A DNA stretch of 64,000 bases from CAZRCZ01 sp964598765 (GCA_964598765.1 CAZRCZ010000005.1:62001-126000), one strand, 5' to 3'. Positions 15,022 to 23,782 are shown, counted from the stretch's first letter. Numbers and translations are program-made. Notes: generated by a model not told the origin, from the sequence alone.

Positions 15022-16623
15022 ATGCGCCAACGTTTTTCCTTTCTCCTGTTTGGGGCGTTCGCCGCCGGAGCCACGGCCTTGCTGGTTCGTTTCGGTCCTG
15101 AGAATCTGCGCTATCCCGACGCCATGGAATACGCCGACATGGCGCGGGGTTTGGCTCGCGGAGACGGTCTGCTGGACCGCGCCGAATGGATTTATCAGCT
15201 ATCCTTTTCAGACAAAATTCCCGCCCCGGCCGTCCGCCGCGCCACTCTCTTTCCCGTGGTCGAAGCGGCGATGTTCCGCCTCTTCGGCGCTTCGGATCGA
15301 ACGGCGCACGGATCCAGCGCGCTCTTTTTTTTCTTCTCGCTCATTCTGACGTGGACACTTTGCAACCGAGCTTGCGAGGAGCGAGCAAGAGCCGCCGCGC
15401 TTGCTTGGATTGCCGGGATTTTGGTCCTGTTCGACTCCGAATCGTTGACGCTTGCGGTCTCCGGACTTTCCGAGCCGATGTTCACTTGCGCCATCTTGCT
15501 GATTGCGCTGGTTCTCGTCCGTGAACCTTTTTCAGCTCAATGGTTGCTTATTGGATTCCTCGCGGGCGCGAGCCAATGGATTCGGCTGAATGGGTTTGCC
15601 TTGATTATTCCCTGTCTCATGGCGGCGTGGATACTGGACCCTCGCGCATTGTGGAGAAACGTCTTTTGGGCCCTGTCCGGTTGCGCGATTCCCTTGTTGG
15701 CGCTGGCCGTGCGCAATTTTCAGACGTCGGGGAAGTTTTCGTTCGTTGGTCCCAACGGCGCGATTATCTTCAATGAAACTGGGGGATTAACGGAACACGG
15801 AATTGAACGCCGTCTTTTTCTGCCACCGGAAGCTCCACCGTCGCTTCTTTCCCTATTTACCGACCGTTGGAGCGATTTTGCCCGAAAGGTATGGTTTGGA
15901 TCGGATCGGAATTTTCTCTCGGCTTTGGTTTCAGCCTCGCCGCTCGCTTGGGGAGGAACCGCGATCTGGGCGGCGGCCCGATGGCGGTCCATCGGGCGAC
16001 GCGTTCGCGCGTTGGTTGCGCTTACGTTTGGCTCCATGATCGTTTGGATCACGCTGTTTTCGACGGGTGAATTTGAAGGTCCGCGATTCTTTGTTCCGCT
16101 CGCGCCGTTGGCGATTACCTTGGGCATTTTGGCGTACAGGGATCTGTATTCCCCGCCCGAATCTTCGGGCGGTTTCAATGCGACCAATGGGGAACCGCGA
16201 CGTTCGACTCTGAAATTATCCCTTCTAATTCCTTGTGTGGCGCTGTTGTTCCCCGGAGTTCACCGATTGTCGGAAATGATTCGCGCCGAACTTCCCGATC
16301 CTTTTCCTCAATTGATCGGACCCATCCTTGCCCGACAAACTCAGAAGGATGCCATTATTTTAAGCGACGCCCCTTGGGCCGTGGCGTGGTATGGCGACCG
16401 CGCCTCGCTTTGGATTCCTCAATCCATCGAGGAGACAGCGCGAGTCATCTCGCGCTCTGGAGCGACCCATTTGCTCCTTAGCCCGGCTATCGCATCGGAA
16501 ACGGAAATCGAGGAACGATGGAAACGAATTTATTTCAATCGGCGAGATCAGCCTCCGGAGTGGAAGCCGATCTCAATGGGACCGCTGGAGAAAAGCGCGG
16601 CGTTGTTCGACTTGCGAAGATAG
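15022..16623 (+). CDS. GT-C fold membrane protein (PMT/ArnT-like glycosyltransferase)
   Basis: A 533-residue polytopic membrane protein with about 10-11 hydrophobic segments. The first periplasmic loop contains YPDAMEYADMARGLARGDG, matching the acidic active-site loop of GT-C (GT39/GT83-like) enzymes, which transfer sugars from polyprenyl phosphate carriers. A soluble C-terminal part follows the last TM (ILSDAPWAVAWYGDRASLW; HLLLSP), typical of this group. It has no TPR repeats, unlike the four GT-C genes at 55-63 kb. The acceptor is unknown. The start ATG at 15022 lies just past the octamer element and gives a signal-anchor-like first helix. Confidence 0.75.
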   Translation: MRQRFSFLLFGAFAAGATALLVRFGPENLRYPDAMEYADMARGLARGDGLLDRAEWIYQLSFSDKIPAPAVRRATLFPVVEAAMFRLFGASDRTAHGSSALFFFFSLILTWTLCNRACEERARAAALAWIAGILVLFDSESLTLAVSGLSEPMFTCAILLIALVLVREPFSAQWLLIGFLAGASQWIRLNGFALIIPCLMAAWILDPRALWRNVFWALSGCAIPLLALAVRNFQTSGKFSFVGPNGAIIFNETGGLTEHGIERRLFLPPEAPPSLLSLFTDRWSDFARKVWFGSDRNFLSALVSASPLAWGGTAIWAAARWRSIGRRVRALVALTFGSMIVWITLFSTGEFEGPRFFVPLAPLAITLGILAYRDLYSPPESSGGFNATNGEPRRSTLKLSLLIPCVALLFPGVHRLSEMIRAELPDPFPQLIGPILARQTQKDAIILSDAPWAVAWYGDRASLWIPQSIEETARVISRSGATHLLLSPAIASETEIEERWKRIYFNRRDQPPEWKPISMGPLEKSAALFDLRR

Positions 16624-16626
16624 AAA

Positions 16627-16790
16627 AACCGCCAAGACGCCAAGCCAATGTGGATTGGAAATAGCGGAGGGAAAATCGGGAAAAGGAGGGGATGAGAGCA
16701 AGAGTAAGAGGAAGAGGCGGAAGAACCAGTCGAGAAAAATATTGTAATCTGTAAAACTCCGTGGCTATTTCTTCGCGTCTTGGCGGTATC
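16627..16790. repeat. Octamer arms in a convergent gap (copy F)
   Basis: Left arm ACCGCCAAGACGCCAAG (about 16627-16643) and right arm TTCGCGTCTTGGCGGTA (about 16772-16788) are inverted. They bracket about 125 purine-rich bases with no gene. The element separates the convergent GT-C and HD-GYP genes and might act as a bidirectional stop, which is inference. Confidence 0.75.
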
Positions 16791-16799
16791 TGTTTCCTC

Positions 16800-18293
16800 T
16801 CAAAATTCCATTTCCAAAAACGCCTGCGCCACCCTTGGATCGAAGTGCGTACCGATCAGCGAAATAATGTGCTCCCTTGTTTTTTCGACGCTCCACGCCT
16901 TCCGATAGGGACGATCCGACCGGAGGGCGTCCCAAACGTCAACAATGGCGAAAATACGGGCCGCGAGAGGAATGGTCTCCGACTTTAATCCGCGCGGATA
17001 GCCGCTTCCGTCCCATTTTTCGTGATGGCAATAGGGAATATCCAGCGCCGGACGGAGATAGTGAATGGGATGGAGCCACTGGTAGGCGTAAACAGGGTGT
17101 TGCTTCATGACCGCCCATTCTTTATCGGTCAGCGGACCGGCCTTAAGCAAAATGCTGTCGGGGATTCCGAGCTTGCCGACGTCGTGAAGAATCGCGCCGC
17201 GTCGGATCTGAACCAATTCGACGTCGCCCACCCCCATGGAGCGGGCCAGACGGAGAGTTAATTCGGTCACCCGTTCCGTGTGCCCCTCGGTTTCCTTGTC
17301 GCGCAGGTCCAAGGCGCGCGACCACCCCTCCAGCGTGGCGTCGTAAGCGACGCTCAATTCCATGTTGGCGCGTTGGAGATCGCTGAAGAGCGTGGCTCCG
17401 TCCACCGCGATGGCCGCCTGACCCGCCAAGGATTCGAGGTATTCGATCCAGCCCTGATCCATTTCCAGCGGCGAACGATGGAAAATCTCCAACGCCCCCT
17501 TGACGATTCCCTTGGTGATCAACGGCGCGACGCAATACGCGACAAAACCCTCCTCGCGCAGGAGACGAGACCGCTCCAATTCTCCCGTCGCGCTTCGAAG
17601 GTCCGGGATGGTGATGGTTTGGCGGGAGAGCGCGGAGCGCCCTGCGTAACCATGTCCGAGCGCGAGGCGCGTCTGTTTCATGGCGTCAAATCGCAATCCT
17701 CGCCCTTCCTTGTAGTCCAAGGTTTGCGTGTGGGGATTGAGCAATAAAATCACGGCGGCATCCACGCCGAGTTGCGTGGTCACCTGATCCAGAATCACGT
17801 TCAGAGTGACGCGGAGGTCCAGACTGCCGGAGATGGCCAAATCAATGGCCCGCAAGGCGCGGAGACGTTGAAGTTGGCGATGGGTCCCCGCTTCGGCTAC
17901 CTCCCGCTTCTTTCGGGCATCCGTCTCATCCAAGGCTCGCCAGACCGCCGTGGGAAGCCGATGCAGTTTTCCCTTGAGAATGTAATCGATTGCCCCCTTC
18001 TTGAGCATCTCCACCGACGACTCTTCGCCGATCGTTCCCGAGACGAGGATAAAGGGGATATTCGGCTTGATGTGTTGCAATAGCTCCACGGCGGTCTGAC
18101 CATTCATGGTGGGAAGGGCGAAATCGGACAGAATGATATCAGGAGAAAACTCAGTCAGCGCCCGCTCGAATGCTTCCCGCGTCTCGACCCGCTTGGAAAC
18201 GAACTTCATTCCCGCCTTACGCAGTTCGCGCAACTCCAATTCCGCGTCGGCTTCGGAGTCTTCCAAAAGGAGAATGTGAAGTTCACGGTCCAT
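16800..18293 (-). CDS. Response regulator with REC-GAF-HD-GYP domains
   Basis: A 497-residue cytoplasmic signalling protein. The REC domain (about 4-125) has the acidic pair ED at 11-12, phospho-acceptor Asp57 in LSDFALP, and the conserved Lys in YILKGKLH. A GAF domain follows (about 150-310; LGVDAAVILLLN, VAYCVAPLITKGIVKGALEI). The HD-GYP phosphodiesterase domain (about 330-495) has HTERVTELTLRLA, HDVGKLGIPDSILLKAG, HHEKWDGSGYPRGL with the GYP triad, and IVDVWDALRSDRPYR. HD-GYP domains hydrolyse cyclic di-GMP. The start is MDRELHILLLEDSE (18293); the 38 codons upstream are unrelated to REC. It lies downstream of a response regulator and a histidine kinase on the same strand, which likely form one phosphorelay. 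Confidence 0.93.
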   Translation of the reverse strand: MDRELHILLLEDSEADAELELRELRKAGMKFVSKRVETREAFERALTEFSPDIILSDFALPTMNGQTAVELLQHIKPNIPFILVSGTIGEESSVEMLKKGAIDYILKGKLHRLPTAVWRALDETDARKKREVAEAGTHRQLQRLRALRAIDLAISGSLDLRVTLNVILDQVTTQLGVDAAVILLLNPHTQTLDYKEGRGLRFDAMKQTRLALGHGYAGRSALSRQTITIPDLRSATGELERSRLLREEGFVAYCVAPLITKGIVKGALEIFHRSPLEMDQGWIEYLESLAGQAAIAVDGATLFSDLQRANMELSVAYDATLEGWSRALDLRDKETEGHTERVTELTLRLARSMGVGDVELVQIRRGAILHDVGKLGIPDSILLKAGPLTDKEWAVMKQHPVYAYQWLHPIHYLRPALDIPYCHHEKWDGSGYPRGLKSETIPLAARIFAIVDVWDALRSDRPYRKAWSVEKTREHIISLIGTHFDPRVAQAFLEMEF

Positions 18294-18376
18294 AATTCCA
18301 GCTATCGGCTCAAACTCTCTGCTCCTCAAGTTTCTCTTTATGTAAATATCAAGATTTTCAAATATCAAGACTTTCT

Positions 18377-18814
18377 TTACCTTGGCGGTTGATTGAGCAA
18401 CAGCCAATACAACCCCAAATTGGCCACCGCCTCAGAAAATTTTTCAAAATCCACCGGTTTGACGATGTAGCTGTTGACGCCGAGCTTGTAACTTTCGATC
18501 ACGTCCCCTTCCTCGCGCGAGGAAGTCAAAACCACCACCGGAATTTTCCGCGTTCGCTCATCCGCCTTGACTCTCCGAAGAACGTCCATGCCGTCCACCT
18601 TGGGAAGTTTCAAATCCAGCAGAATGACCTTGGGAGCATTTTCAACTCTTCGGCCTGCGTAGGTCCCTTCGCCAAAAAGGAACTCCAATGCGACCGCGCC
18701 GTCTTCGGCGACGACGATGCTATTGGCCAATCCTCTTTTTTTGAGCGCCCGGAGGGTCAACTCGCGGTCACTGGGATTGTCCTCGACCAGAAGAATTTCA
18801 ACGATGTTTTCCAT
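18377..18814 (-). CDS. Single-domain response regulator (Rcp1-like)
   Basis: A 145-residue stand-alone receiver. The acidic pocket is ED at 11-12, phospho-acceptor Asp67 lies in ILLDLKLPKVDG, the Thr switch in VVVLTSSREE, and the Lys in YIVKPVDFEKF. The insertion before the phospho-Asp (FLFGEGTYAGRRVENAPK) is typical of Rcp1-type regulators that pair with phytochrome-like kinases. It starts 12 bases after the kinase stop codon, so cotranscription is near certain. With no output domain, it probably shuttles phosphate or inhibits by binding. The HD-GYP regulator follows after 83 bases. Confidence 0.93.
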   Translation of the reverse strand: MENIVEILLVEDNPSDRELTLRALKKRGLANSIVVAEDGAVALEFLFGEGTYAGRRVENAPKVILLDLKLPKVDGMDVLRRVKADERTRKIPVVVLTSSREEGDVIESYKLGVNSYIVKPVDFEKFSEAVANLGLYWLLLNQPPR

Positions 18815-18826
18815 GAATCTTTCCTC

Positions 18827-20479
18827 TTATGTGTTTGATTTCGGCAATGTAAAGTGAAATGTCGCGCCCCGATCAACTTCGCTTTCTCCCCAGACCCTGC
18901 CGCCATGGCGCTGAACGATCCTCTGGACCAGCGCAAGTCCCACGCCGGTTCCTTCAAATTCCTGCGCGCCGTGCAATCGCTGAAAGACGCCGAAAAGTTT
19001 GTTCGCGTAGCGCATGTCGAAACCCGCGCCATTGTCCTTCACCCTATAGGCGATTTCTTTCCCATTGGTCTCGGCTTCCACCACGATGCGCGGATCCGGC
19101 TTGTGGCGCGTGAATTTCAGGGCGTTGGAGAGGAGATTGATCCAGACCTGACGGATCATTGCCACGTCTCCTTGGGCCGGAGGCAACTCACCCACGGCGA
19201 TTTCCACGTTGCGTTCCGGCTCTCCCCGTCTCAATTCCTCCAAGACCGATCCCGCCAATTCCGCCATGTCCACCCGACCCACCTGCATCCCTTGGCGGCT
19301 CATGCGGGAGAAGGCCAGCAGGTCGTCAATCAATTGCCCCATCTGGCGCGTGTTGGAAGAAATTACGCCAAGACATCGTTGGGCTTCTTCGTTCAATTGG
19401 GGCAAATGATCTTCAATCAAAATTCTGGAAAATCCCTCGATGGCGCGAAGCGGCGCGCGCAAATCATGCGAGACCGAATACGAAAATCCCTCAAGCTCCT
19501 TATTGGCGATCTGAAGTTGGTCCGCGCGGGATTGCAGTTGCTCGTTGAGCTTCTTAATTTTTCCCTCGGCATGGGCGCGTTTCAGGTCGGCCAGATTCAA
19601 GTTATACGCGCTTAACCATGTCAAAACGATCATCATGACGATCATGGAAACGGCGTAAAGCGAGGTCCCAAGGTCGGTGTCATACCAGCCGGCGCGTTGA
19701 CCCAGAAGGCGCAACCATCCCATGAGGAAAATAAAGACGACGGCGACCGGCAATACTCGGCGCGCCATGACTCCGCCCAATTCCTTTCCGATGAGCGCGC
19801 GGGCAAGGCCCTCGTTGGGGCGGAGGGAGAGTATCGCGGTGGACAGAACGACAAACGCGATCGCGGTGTGCAACGCCATGGCGACAAAGCCGGACAATTG
19901 CGTAAGCTCATTCGCGCGGTAGGCGTAGCCGGCCAACGCCATGAACGCAATCAACGCCGCGCCAAGGGCAAGATACTGCGCGACTCTTTTGCCTATTTTT
20001 CCCGCGCCGTTCAGCAATCCCAGCGCCGCTCCTTCGAGCAAAAAATTGAAGGCGGTGTTGGGCGCCATCTTGCTGGAATAGAGAGGCAGTTTCGCCCGGA
20101 ACAAAAGTTTATCGGGACTCCAATCCCACGCGCCATTATATGCCGCCAGACGCCAGATGGCGGTCAGCGTCACGAGCCATGCGCAGGCGCCTCCTCCATA
20201 CCTTGCCCAAGACATGGTTGGTCCGCTAAAGAGAAATAATAGGAGCGCGGCGCCACAGAGGAAGAAATTTATCGCCGTCAGCGGATTCATCACGGTCAAA
20301 CCGGGCACCACTGACAGCAGAACCCCGATGTTGTATATCCATCCGAGGATGACCAAACCCGCGAGGGTCCACAGCGCCACGCCGCAGGCGACCACGTATC
20401 GCCCCAGGGGGCGACGCGCCACAAGATTAAACATCGAGGGGATCGAACACATTGGGCGACGGTCGATTTCCATTTGCAT
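18827..20479 (-). CDS. Membrane sensor histidine kinase
   Basis: About 550 residues. The N-terminal half has eight or so membrane helices (VVACGVALWTLAGLVILGW, INFFLCGAALLLFLF, VARRVLPVAVVFIFLMGWL and others), a MASE-like sensor with no large periplasmic domain. A short coiled coil (KIKKLNEQLQSRADQLQIAN) leads to the HisKA domain with SYSVSHDLRAPLRAIEGF (phospho-His). The ATPase domain has the N box IWINLLSNALKFT-like text (VWINLLSNALKFT), G1 in VKDNGAGFDMRY, and G2 in GTGVGLALVQRIV. The start is placed at 20479, after AGGA nine bases upstream; Mets at 20452 or 20434 remain possible. A promoter-like TTGACA-N17-TATGGT lies about 165 bases upstream. The signal sensed is unknown. Confidence 0.9.
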   Translation of the reverse strand: MQMEIDRRPMCSIPSMFNLVARRPLGRYVVACGVALWTLAGLVILGWIYNIGVLLSVVPGLTVMNPLTAINFFLCGAALLLFLFSGPTMSWARYGGGACAWLVTLTAIWRLAAYNGAWDWSPDKLLFRAKLPLYSSKMAPNTAFNFLLEGAALGLLNGAGKIGKRVAQYLALGAALIAFMALAGYAYRANELTQLSGFVAMALHTAIAFVVLSTAILSLRPNEGLARALIGKELGGVMARRVLPVAVVFIFLMGWLRLLGQRAGWYDTDLGTSLYAVSMIVMMIVLTWLSAYNLNLADLKRAHAEGKIKKLNEQLQSRADQLQIANKELEGFSYSVSHDLRAPLRAIEGFSRILIEDHLPQLNEEAQRCLGVISSNTRQMGQLIDDLLAFSRMSRQGMQVGRVDMAELAGSVLEELRRGEPERNVEIAVGELPPAQGDVAMIRQVWINLLSNALKFTRHKPDPRIVVEAETNGKEIAYRVKDNGAGFDMRYANKLFGVFQRLHGAQEFEGTGVGLALVQRIVQRHGGRVWGESEVDRGATFHFTLPKSNT

Positions 20480-20642
20480 GGCGTCAATCCTCAATCCGCG
20501 CCCATGAGGTGTTTCCTCCTCACCGCGCGGAGACAAATTCAAGCCCTGCCTTGCAACGGCGTCCCGAATTAATCTACGGCAACTGCCCAATCCCTAACAA
20601 CAAGGACGATCGGCGCCGCTCATACCCAATCCAACGTCAAAA

Positions 20643-20671
20643 ACCATACATGACAGGTTGCGAATTGTCAA
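20643..20671 (-). promoter_or_regulatory. Sigma70-type promoter of the kinase/HD-GYP operon
   Basis: On the minus strand, consensus -35 TTGACA (20666-20671) and TATGGT (20643-20648) are separated by 17 bases. It points toward the histidine kinase, leaving a leader of about 160 bases. It overlaps a weaker plus-strand candidate. Confidence 0.6.
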
Positions 20672-20686
20672 TCGCGTAAGTATGAG
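20658..20686 (+). promoter_or_regulatory. Possible divergent promoter for nfo
   Basis: TTGCGA (20658-20663) and TATGAG (20681-20686) are 17 bases apart, overlapping the minus-strand promoter. Both boxes are poor matches. The rest of the gap 20480-20827 holds no gene I can support. Confidence 0.3.
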
Positions 20687-20827
20687 AAATTGGTTTGTCT
20701 TTCAACCGGAGCGGAGGCAATACAAGCAGGCTCATGTCGGTCGTTCTTGCGCTTGGACTCAAGGTCGGTTATTGCTCTTTTTCGAGGGGGAAGATGGAGG
20801 AGTCAGAAAAGAGCAGGAGAAGAAGGA

Positions 20828-21721
20828 ATGAGTAAGAGGAAAAACGATCTGTCCGTTCCGCTTCCGCCGTTGGGCGCGCACATGTCGGTTGCCGGAGGGG
20901 TGGATCGTGCCATTGATCGCGCCCGGTCGGTCGGGTGCACGGCGCTTCAGATTTTTCTGAAGAATAACAATCAATGGCGGGGCAAGGGTCTGGAGAATGA
21001 AACGATTGCGCGTTTTCGATCCGAGATCGCCAAGGGGGATTTGGGGTTGCCCATCGCGCACAATAGCTATCTGGTCAATCTGGCCAGTCCGCGCGCCGAT
21101 ATTCTCGAGAAATCCATGGAGAATATGCGCGACGATTTGGAGAGGGCAAATATTTTGGGAGTCCCGGGAATCGTCACGCATCCCGGCGCGCACATGGGGA
21201 CGGGCGAGGGGAGCGCCGTCGCCCAAATCGCGCGGCAGATCAACCTTCTTCTCGATCTTACGCCGGGTAATCCGACGGCGATTTATCTTGAAACCACCGC
21301 GGGACAAGGAACCTGCGTCGGCCATCGCTTCGAACACCTGCGCGACATCATTGGAGGAGTCGAGGATCGAGATCGAATCGGCGTTTGCTTGGATACTTGC
21401 CACGTCTTCGCGGCGGGATACGACATCCGCTCCACCGAGGGGGTGGAAACCGCTTTTAAGGAATTCGACCGCGTCGTCGGTTTGTCCTTTCTCCGGGCTT
21501 TTCATCTCAATGATTCCAAAAAGGGGTTGGGTTCGCGCGTGGATCGCCACACGCACATCGGTCAGGGGATGATCGGGGAAGCGGGATTTGTCGCGTTGAT
21601 GAAGGATCCTCGATTTGTTGGGATTCCTCACATTCTTGAAACTCCGAAGGGAGAAGATTTGGCGGAGGACCGAATGAATCTTGCGACGCTCCGGCGATTG
21701 GCGGGACATCGGGACCAGTAA
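20828..21721 (+). CDS. nfo: Endonuclease IV (AP endonuclease)
   Basis: A 297-residue Zn-dependent AP endonuclease of base excision repair, which cleaves 5-prime to abasic sites. Family motifs are GAHMSVAGGVDRAIDRA at the N-terminus, FLKNNNQWRG, IVTHPGAHMGTGEG, YLETTAGQGTCVGHRFEHL, IGVCLDTCHVFAAGYD, FHLNDSKKGLGSRVDRHTHI with metal ligands, and the final HILETPKGE. All the usual His, Asp and Glu ligand positions appear intact. The start at 20828 is preceded by GAAGAAGGA; the 46 upstream in-frame codons (from 20690) lack similarity. It stands alone, divergent from the kinase operon. Confidence 0.95.
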   Translation: MSKRKNDLSVPLPPLGAHMSVAGGVDRAIDRARSVGCTALQIFLKNNNQWRGKGLENETIARFRSEIAKGDLGLPIAHNSYLVNLASPRADILEKSMENMRDDLERANILGVPGIVTHPGAHMGTGEGSAVAQIARQINLLLDLTPGNPTAIYLETTAGQGTCVGHRFEHLRDIIGGVEDRDRIGVCLDTCHVFAAGYDIRSTEGVETAFKEFDRVVGLSFLRAFHLNDSKKGLGSRVDRHTHIGQGMIGEAGFVALMKDPRFVGIPHILETPKGEDLAEDRMNLATLRRLAGHRDQ

Positions 21722-21790
21722 ACGGCGAAGAAGCGAAATCCGGTAACATTTTTTAGTTGAAAATTCCCGCGAATTTTCCAAAATGGTCGC

Positions 21791-21835
21791 GGACCTCGGT
21801 GGTCCGGTCTCCATCAAGCTCGCCAAAGAGACCGG
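21791..21835 (+). promoter_or_regulatory. Two overlapping hairpins in the pal leader
   Basis: GGACC (21791-21795) can pair with GGTCC (21801-21805). CCGGTCTC (21804-21811) can pair with GAGACCGG (21828-21835). The two helices share bases 21804-21805, so they compete. They lie 64 bases before the pal start. There is no U-run, so this is not a terminator; a regulatory role is inference. Confidence 0.3.
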
Positions 21836-21898
21836 AAATGAGCCAACCGATCTTGGTTTTCAAAAAAATTTGGCAATGAAAGAGGAGGATTTTGAAAG

Positions 21899-22492
21899 AT
21901 GAAAGAGTATTCGCTTAAGGCCGATGCAAAAGGCTTGGCCCGGATTCGCGCCGCGCGAGGGACGATGATGATCGCCCTGCTTTGCGCCACGCTCGCCCTG
22001 CCGGGTTGTTCATGGTTTCGCAAGGGAGGGAAGGAAGAAAAGAAAGTGGCCGAGAATCCCTCGGACATGAAGCCGGGTCCCGCGACCCCGCTTCCCCCTC
22101 CGCCGTCCAGTCCGGTTGAGACTCCGCGTCCCGTCGGCTTGGAGCCGATCCCCGATTCGGACATGCCGAAGATTTACTTCGATTTCGACAAGTTCAACAT
22201 TCGGGCCGACCAGCTTCCCAACGTCGAAAAATGCCTTAAATTCCTTAACGACCACAAGGACACGAAAGTCTTGGTCGAGGGGCATTGCGACGAGCGCGGA
22301 ACGACCGAATACAATTTCGGCTTGGGCGAACGCCGCGCGCGCGCCGTCTTTGAGTACTTCAAGAAGAATGGAATCGCGCCGGAACGACTTCAGACTTTGA
22401 GCAAAGGCGAAGAAGATCCGGTGGACCAAGGGCACGCCGAAGCGGCTTGGTCGAAAAACCGCCGTTGTCAATTCAAACGGATTCATGACTGA
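21899..22492 (+). CDS. pal: Peptidoglycan-associated lipoprotein
   Basis: A 197-residue Pal: an outer-membrane lipoprotein that binds peptidoglycan and works with Tol proteins in envelope constriction. The signal peptide ends in lipobox LALPGC-S (Cys about residue 37). A Pro-rich linker (TPLPPPPSSPVETP) follows. The OmpA-like domain starts at PKIYFDFDKFNIRADQL, with VLVEGHCDERGTTEYNFGLGERRA as the meso-diaminopimelate-binding signature, and ends in SKNRRCQFKRI. A strong site (AGAGGAGG) precedes the ATG at 21899. No tolB, tolA, tolQ or tolR gene is in the window. A clear terminator 28 bases downstream ends the transcript. Confidence 0.93.
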   Translation: MKEYSLKADAKGLARIRAARGTMMIALLCATLALPGCSWFRKGGKEEKKVAENPSDMKPGPATPLPPPPSSPVETPRPVGLEPIPDSDMPKIYFDFDKFNIRADQLPNVEKCLKFLNDHKDTKVLVEGHCDERGTTEYNFGLGERRARAVFEYFKKNGIAPERLQTLSKGEEDPVDQGHAEAAWSKNRRCQFKRIHD

Positions 22493-22520
22493 GTTCGATC
22501 CGATCATAACGGACCCTGAC

Positions 22521-22562
22521 GAAGAGGCGCATTCCGAGCCAGAATGCGCCTCTTCCTTTTTA
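22521..22562 (+). terminator. Rho-independent terminator after pal
   Basis: A perfect 14-base-pair stem, GAAGAGGCGCATTC (22521-22534) with GAATGCGCCTCTTC (22542-22555), a seven-base loop, then a C and five Ts. It is the clearest intrinsic terminator in the window and separates pal from the cluster that follows. Confidence 0.93.
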
Positions 22563-22621
22563 AGAGGAACAGACGGCTTTTTGGGGCGCATTTTTTTGGT
22601 CATTCGTCCATGACTCTGGTA

Positions 22622-22650
22622 TTGACAGCCGCTTGGGGTTCCGCTATGAA
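22622..22650 (+). promoter_or_regulatory. Sigma70-type promoter of the envelope cluster
   Basis: Consensus TTGACA (22622-22627), a 17-base spacer, then TATGAA (22645-22650). It sits 60 bases after the pal terminator and about 50 bases before the next start codon, so it should drive the genes from 22703 onward. Confidence 0.65.
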
Positions 22651-22702
22651 CATGGATGAACGTGGCGAGTGGTTGGATCGGAACGTTTGGAAAGGCAAAC
22701 CC

Positions 22703-23782
22703 ATGAGTAATCGGATGTTGCGATTTGCGTGGCGCGCGGGAATTTTAGTTGCGGTTGGCGTGGGAACTTGGAATTACCCCCTCCCCGCTCAAAATCCTTT
22801 CATCAGTCCCTCGGCGACCAAGGCCAATGAAGTGTTGAACGAAGGGTCAACGGGGGCGGCCACGGGCAAGGTGGTGCTGGAAAAGGCCAAAACCGTGGCC
22901 GTGCCTCCGGGGCAAATAATTCCGGGCGTTCCCGCGCCCAACGCCGCAGTCGGAGGCAAGACGGCCACGGCGGCGGTCGGTCAAGCCACCCAAGCCGTCG
23001 CGCGCGTCACGCGCCGCAGAACGGCCGCGATCGTGGGAACGAGAGTTTTTGACGCTTGTTCGGGAGAGATGCTCGATGATGGCCGATCCATGCTTTACGA
23101 CGAATCCGAAAAGGGGAATACCATTTTTGACGACGGGGACACGATGAAGGATGGCGATCTGGTGGCCAACGATGGACAATTCACCAATGTCGTGACCGAC
23201 CGAAGTTACATCGGCCAGAGTAATCAACGCCTCAAGGAGCGACTGATCAAGGCGATCTATTCCGCGGAGCAACTGAGTCCGCTCGACTTCTACGGATTTT
23301 TTCTCATGACGACCGAGCGGAATAACCCGGCGCCGCGCAATCGCCGCTGGACGATGGTCGCCAATCCCAAAGGAATTGGGCAAAAGCTGACCGAGGTTCC
23401 CACCGATAAACCGGTTCCAGTGCCCAAATATCGGGAATGGGAGCATGAACGGGACCAGAAAATCGCCGGCAAAGAGGGGTGGGCAGTGCGATTCCTTGAT
23501 GAATATCGCAAGGAAAAGGGAAGTGTTGAAAGCGAATTTTACACGGTTTACATTCCCATGCCTCCGGTCCCTCCGTTTATGCCTCCCCCGACGTCGGCGG
23601 GATGGACTCCGTTCCCCAATCCTGCGGGGAAGGGGCCAGATCAAGGTCCCGGCGGGTCCGCGATGGGAGCGTATGGCTATAAGGTGAAAACCAATCCGGC
23701 GACAGGGGAGCTTCCCACGATGGGCGGGGCGGCGTCCAAACCGTATTATGACACGGGAAAGGTCACCAAGGGATTCCGATAG
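22703..23782 (+). CDS. Secreted protein of unknown family, first gene of envelope cluster
   Basis: A 359-residue exported protein I do not recognise. The signal peptide is MSNRMLRFAWRAGILVAVGVG followed by TWNYPLPAQ. Residues 35-105 are Ala/Val/Thr-rich and low complexity. Around residues 115-160 an acidic segment (MLDDGRSMLYDESEKG; TIFDDGDTMKDGDLVANDG; QFTNVV) looks like the D-D-G...D-G-x-F-T patterns of extracellular Ca-binding beta domains. It is followed by SNQRLKERLIKAIYSAEQLS and FYGFFLMTTERNNPAPRNRR. The C-terminal 70 residues are Pro/Gly-rich (PMPPVPPFMPPPTSAG). The start at 22703 fits the signal peptide and the promoter. It is followed by small protein A after 75 bases. Confidence 0.75.
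   Translation: MSNRMLRFAWRAGILVAVGVGTWNYPLPAQNPFISPSATKANEVLNEGSTGAATGKVVLEKAKTVAVPPGQIIPGVPAPNAAVGGKTATAAVGQATQAVARVTRRRTAAIVGTRVFDACSGEMLDDGRSMLYDESEKGNTIFDDGDTMKDGDLVANDGQFTNVVTDRSYIGQSNQRLKERLIKAIYSAEQLSPLDFYGFFLMTTERNNPAPRNRRWTMVANPKGIGQKLTEVPTDKPVPVPKYREWEHERDQKIAGKEGWAVRFLDEYRKEKGSVESEFYTVYIPMPPVPPFMPPPTSAGWTPFPNPAGKGPDQGPGGSAMGAYGYKVKTNPATGELPTMGGAASKPYYDTGKVTKGFR

Noticed and set aside
21741..21775. GAAAATT/AATTTTC inverted repeat after nfo as a terminator
   Set aside because: Only a seven-base A/T-rich stem, and the T-run is before rather than after it.
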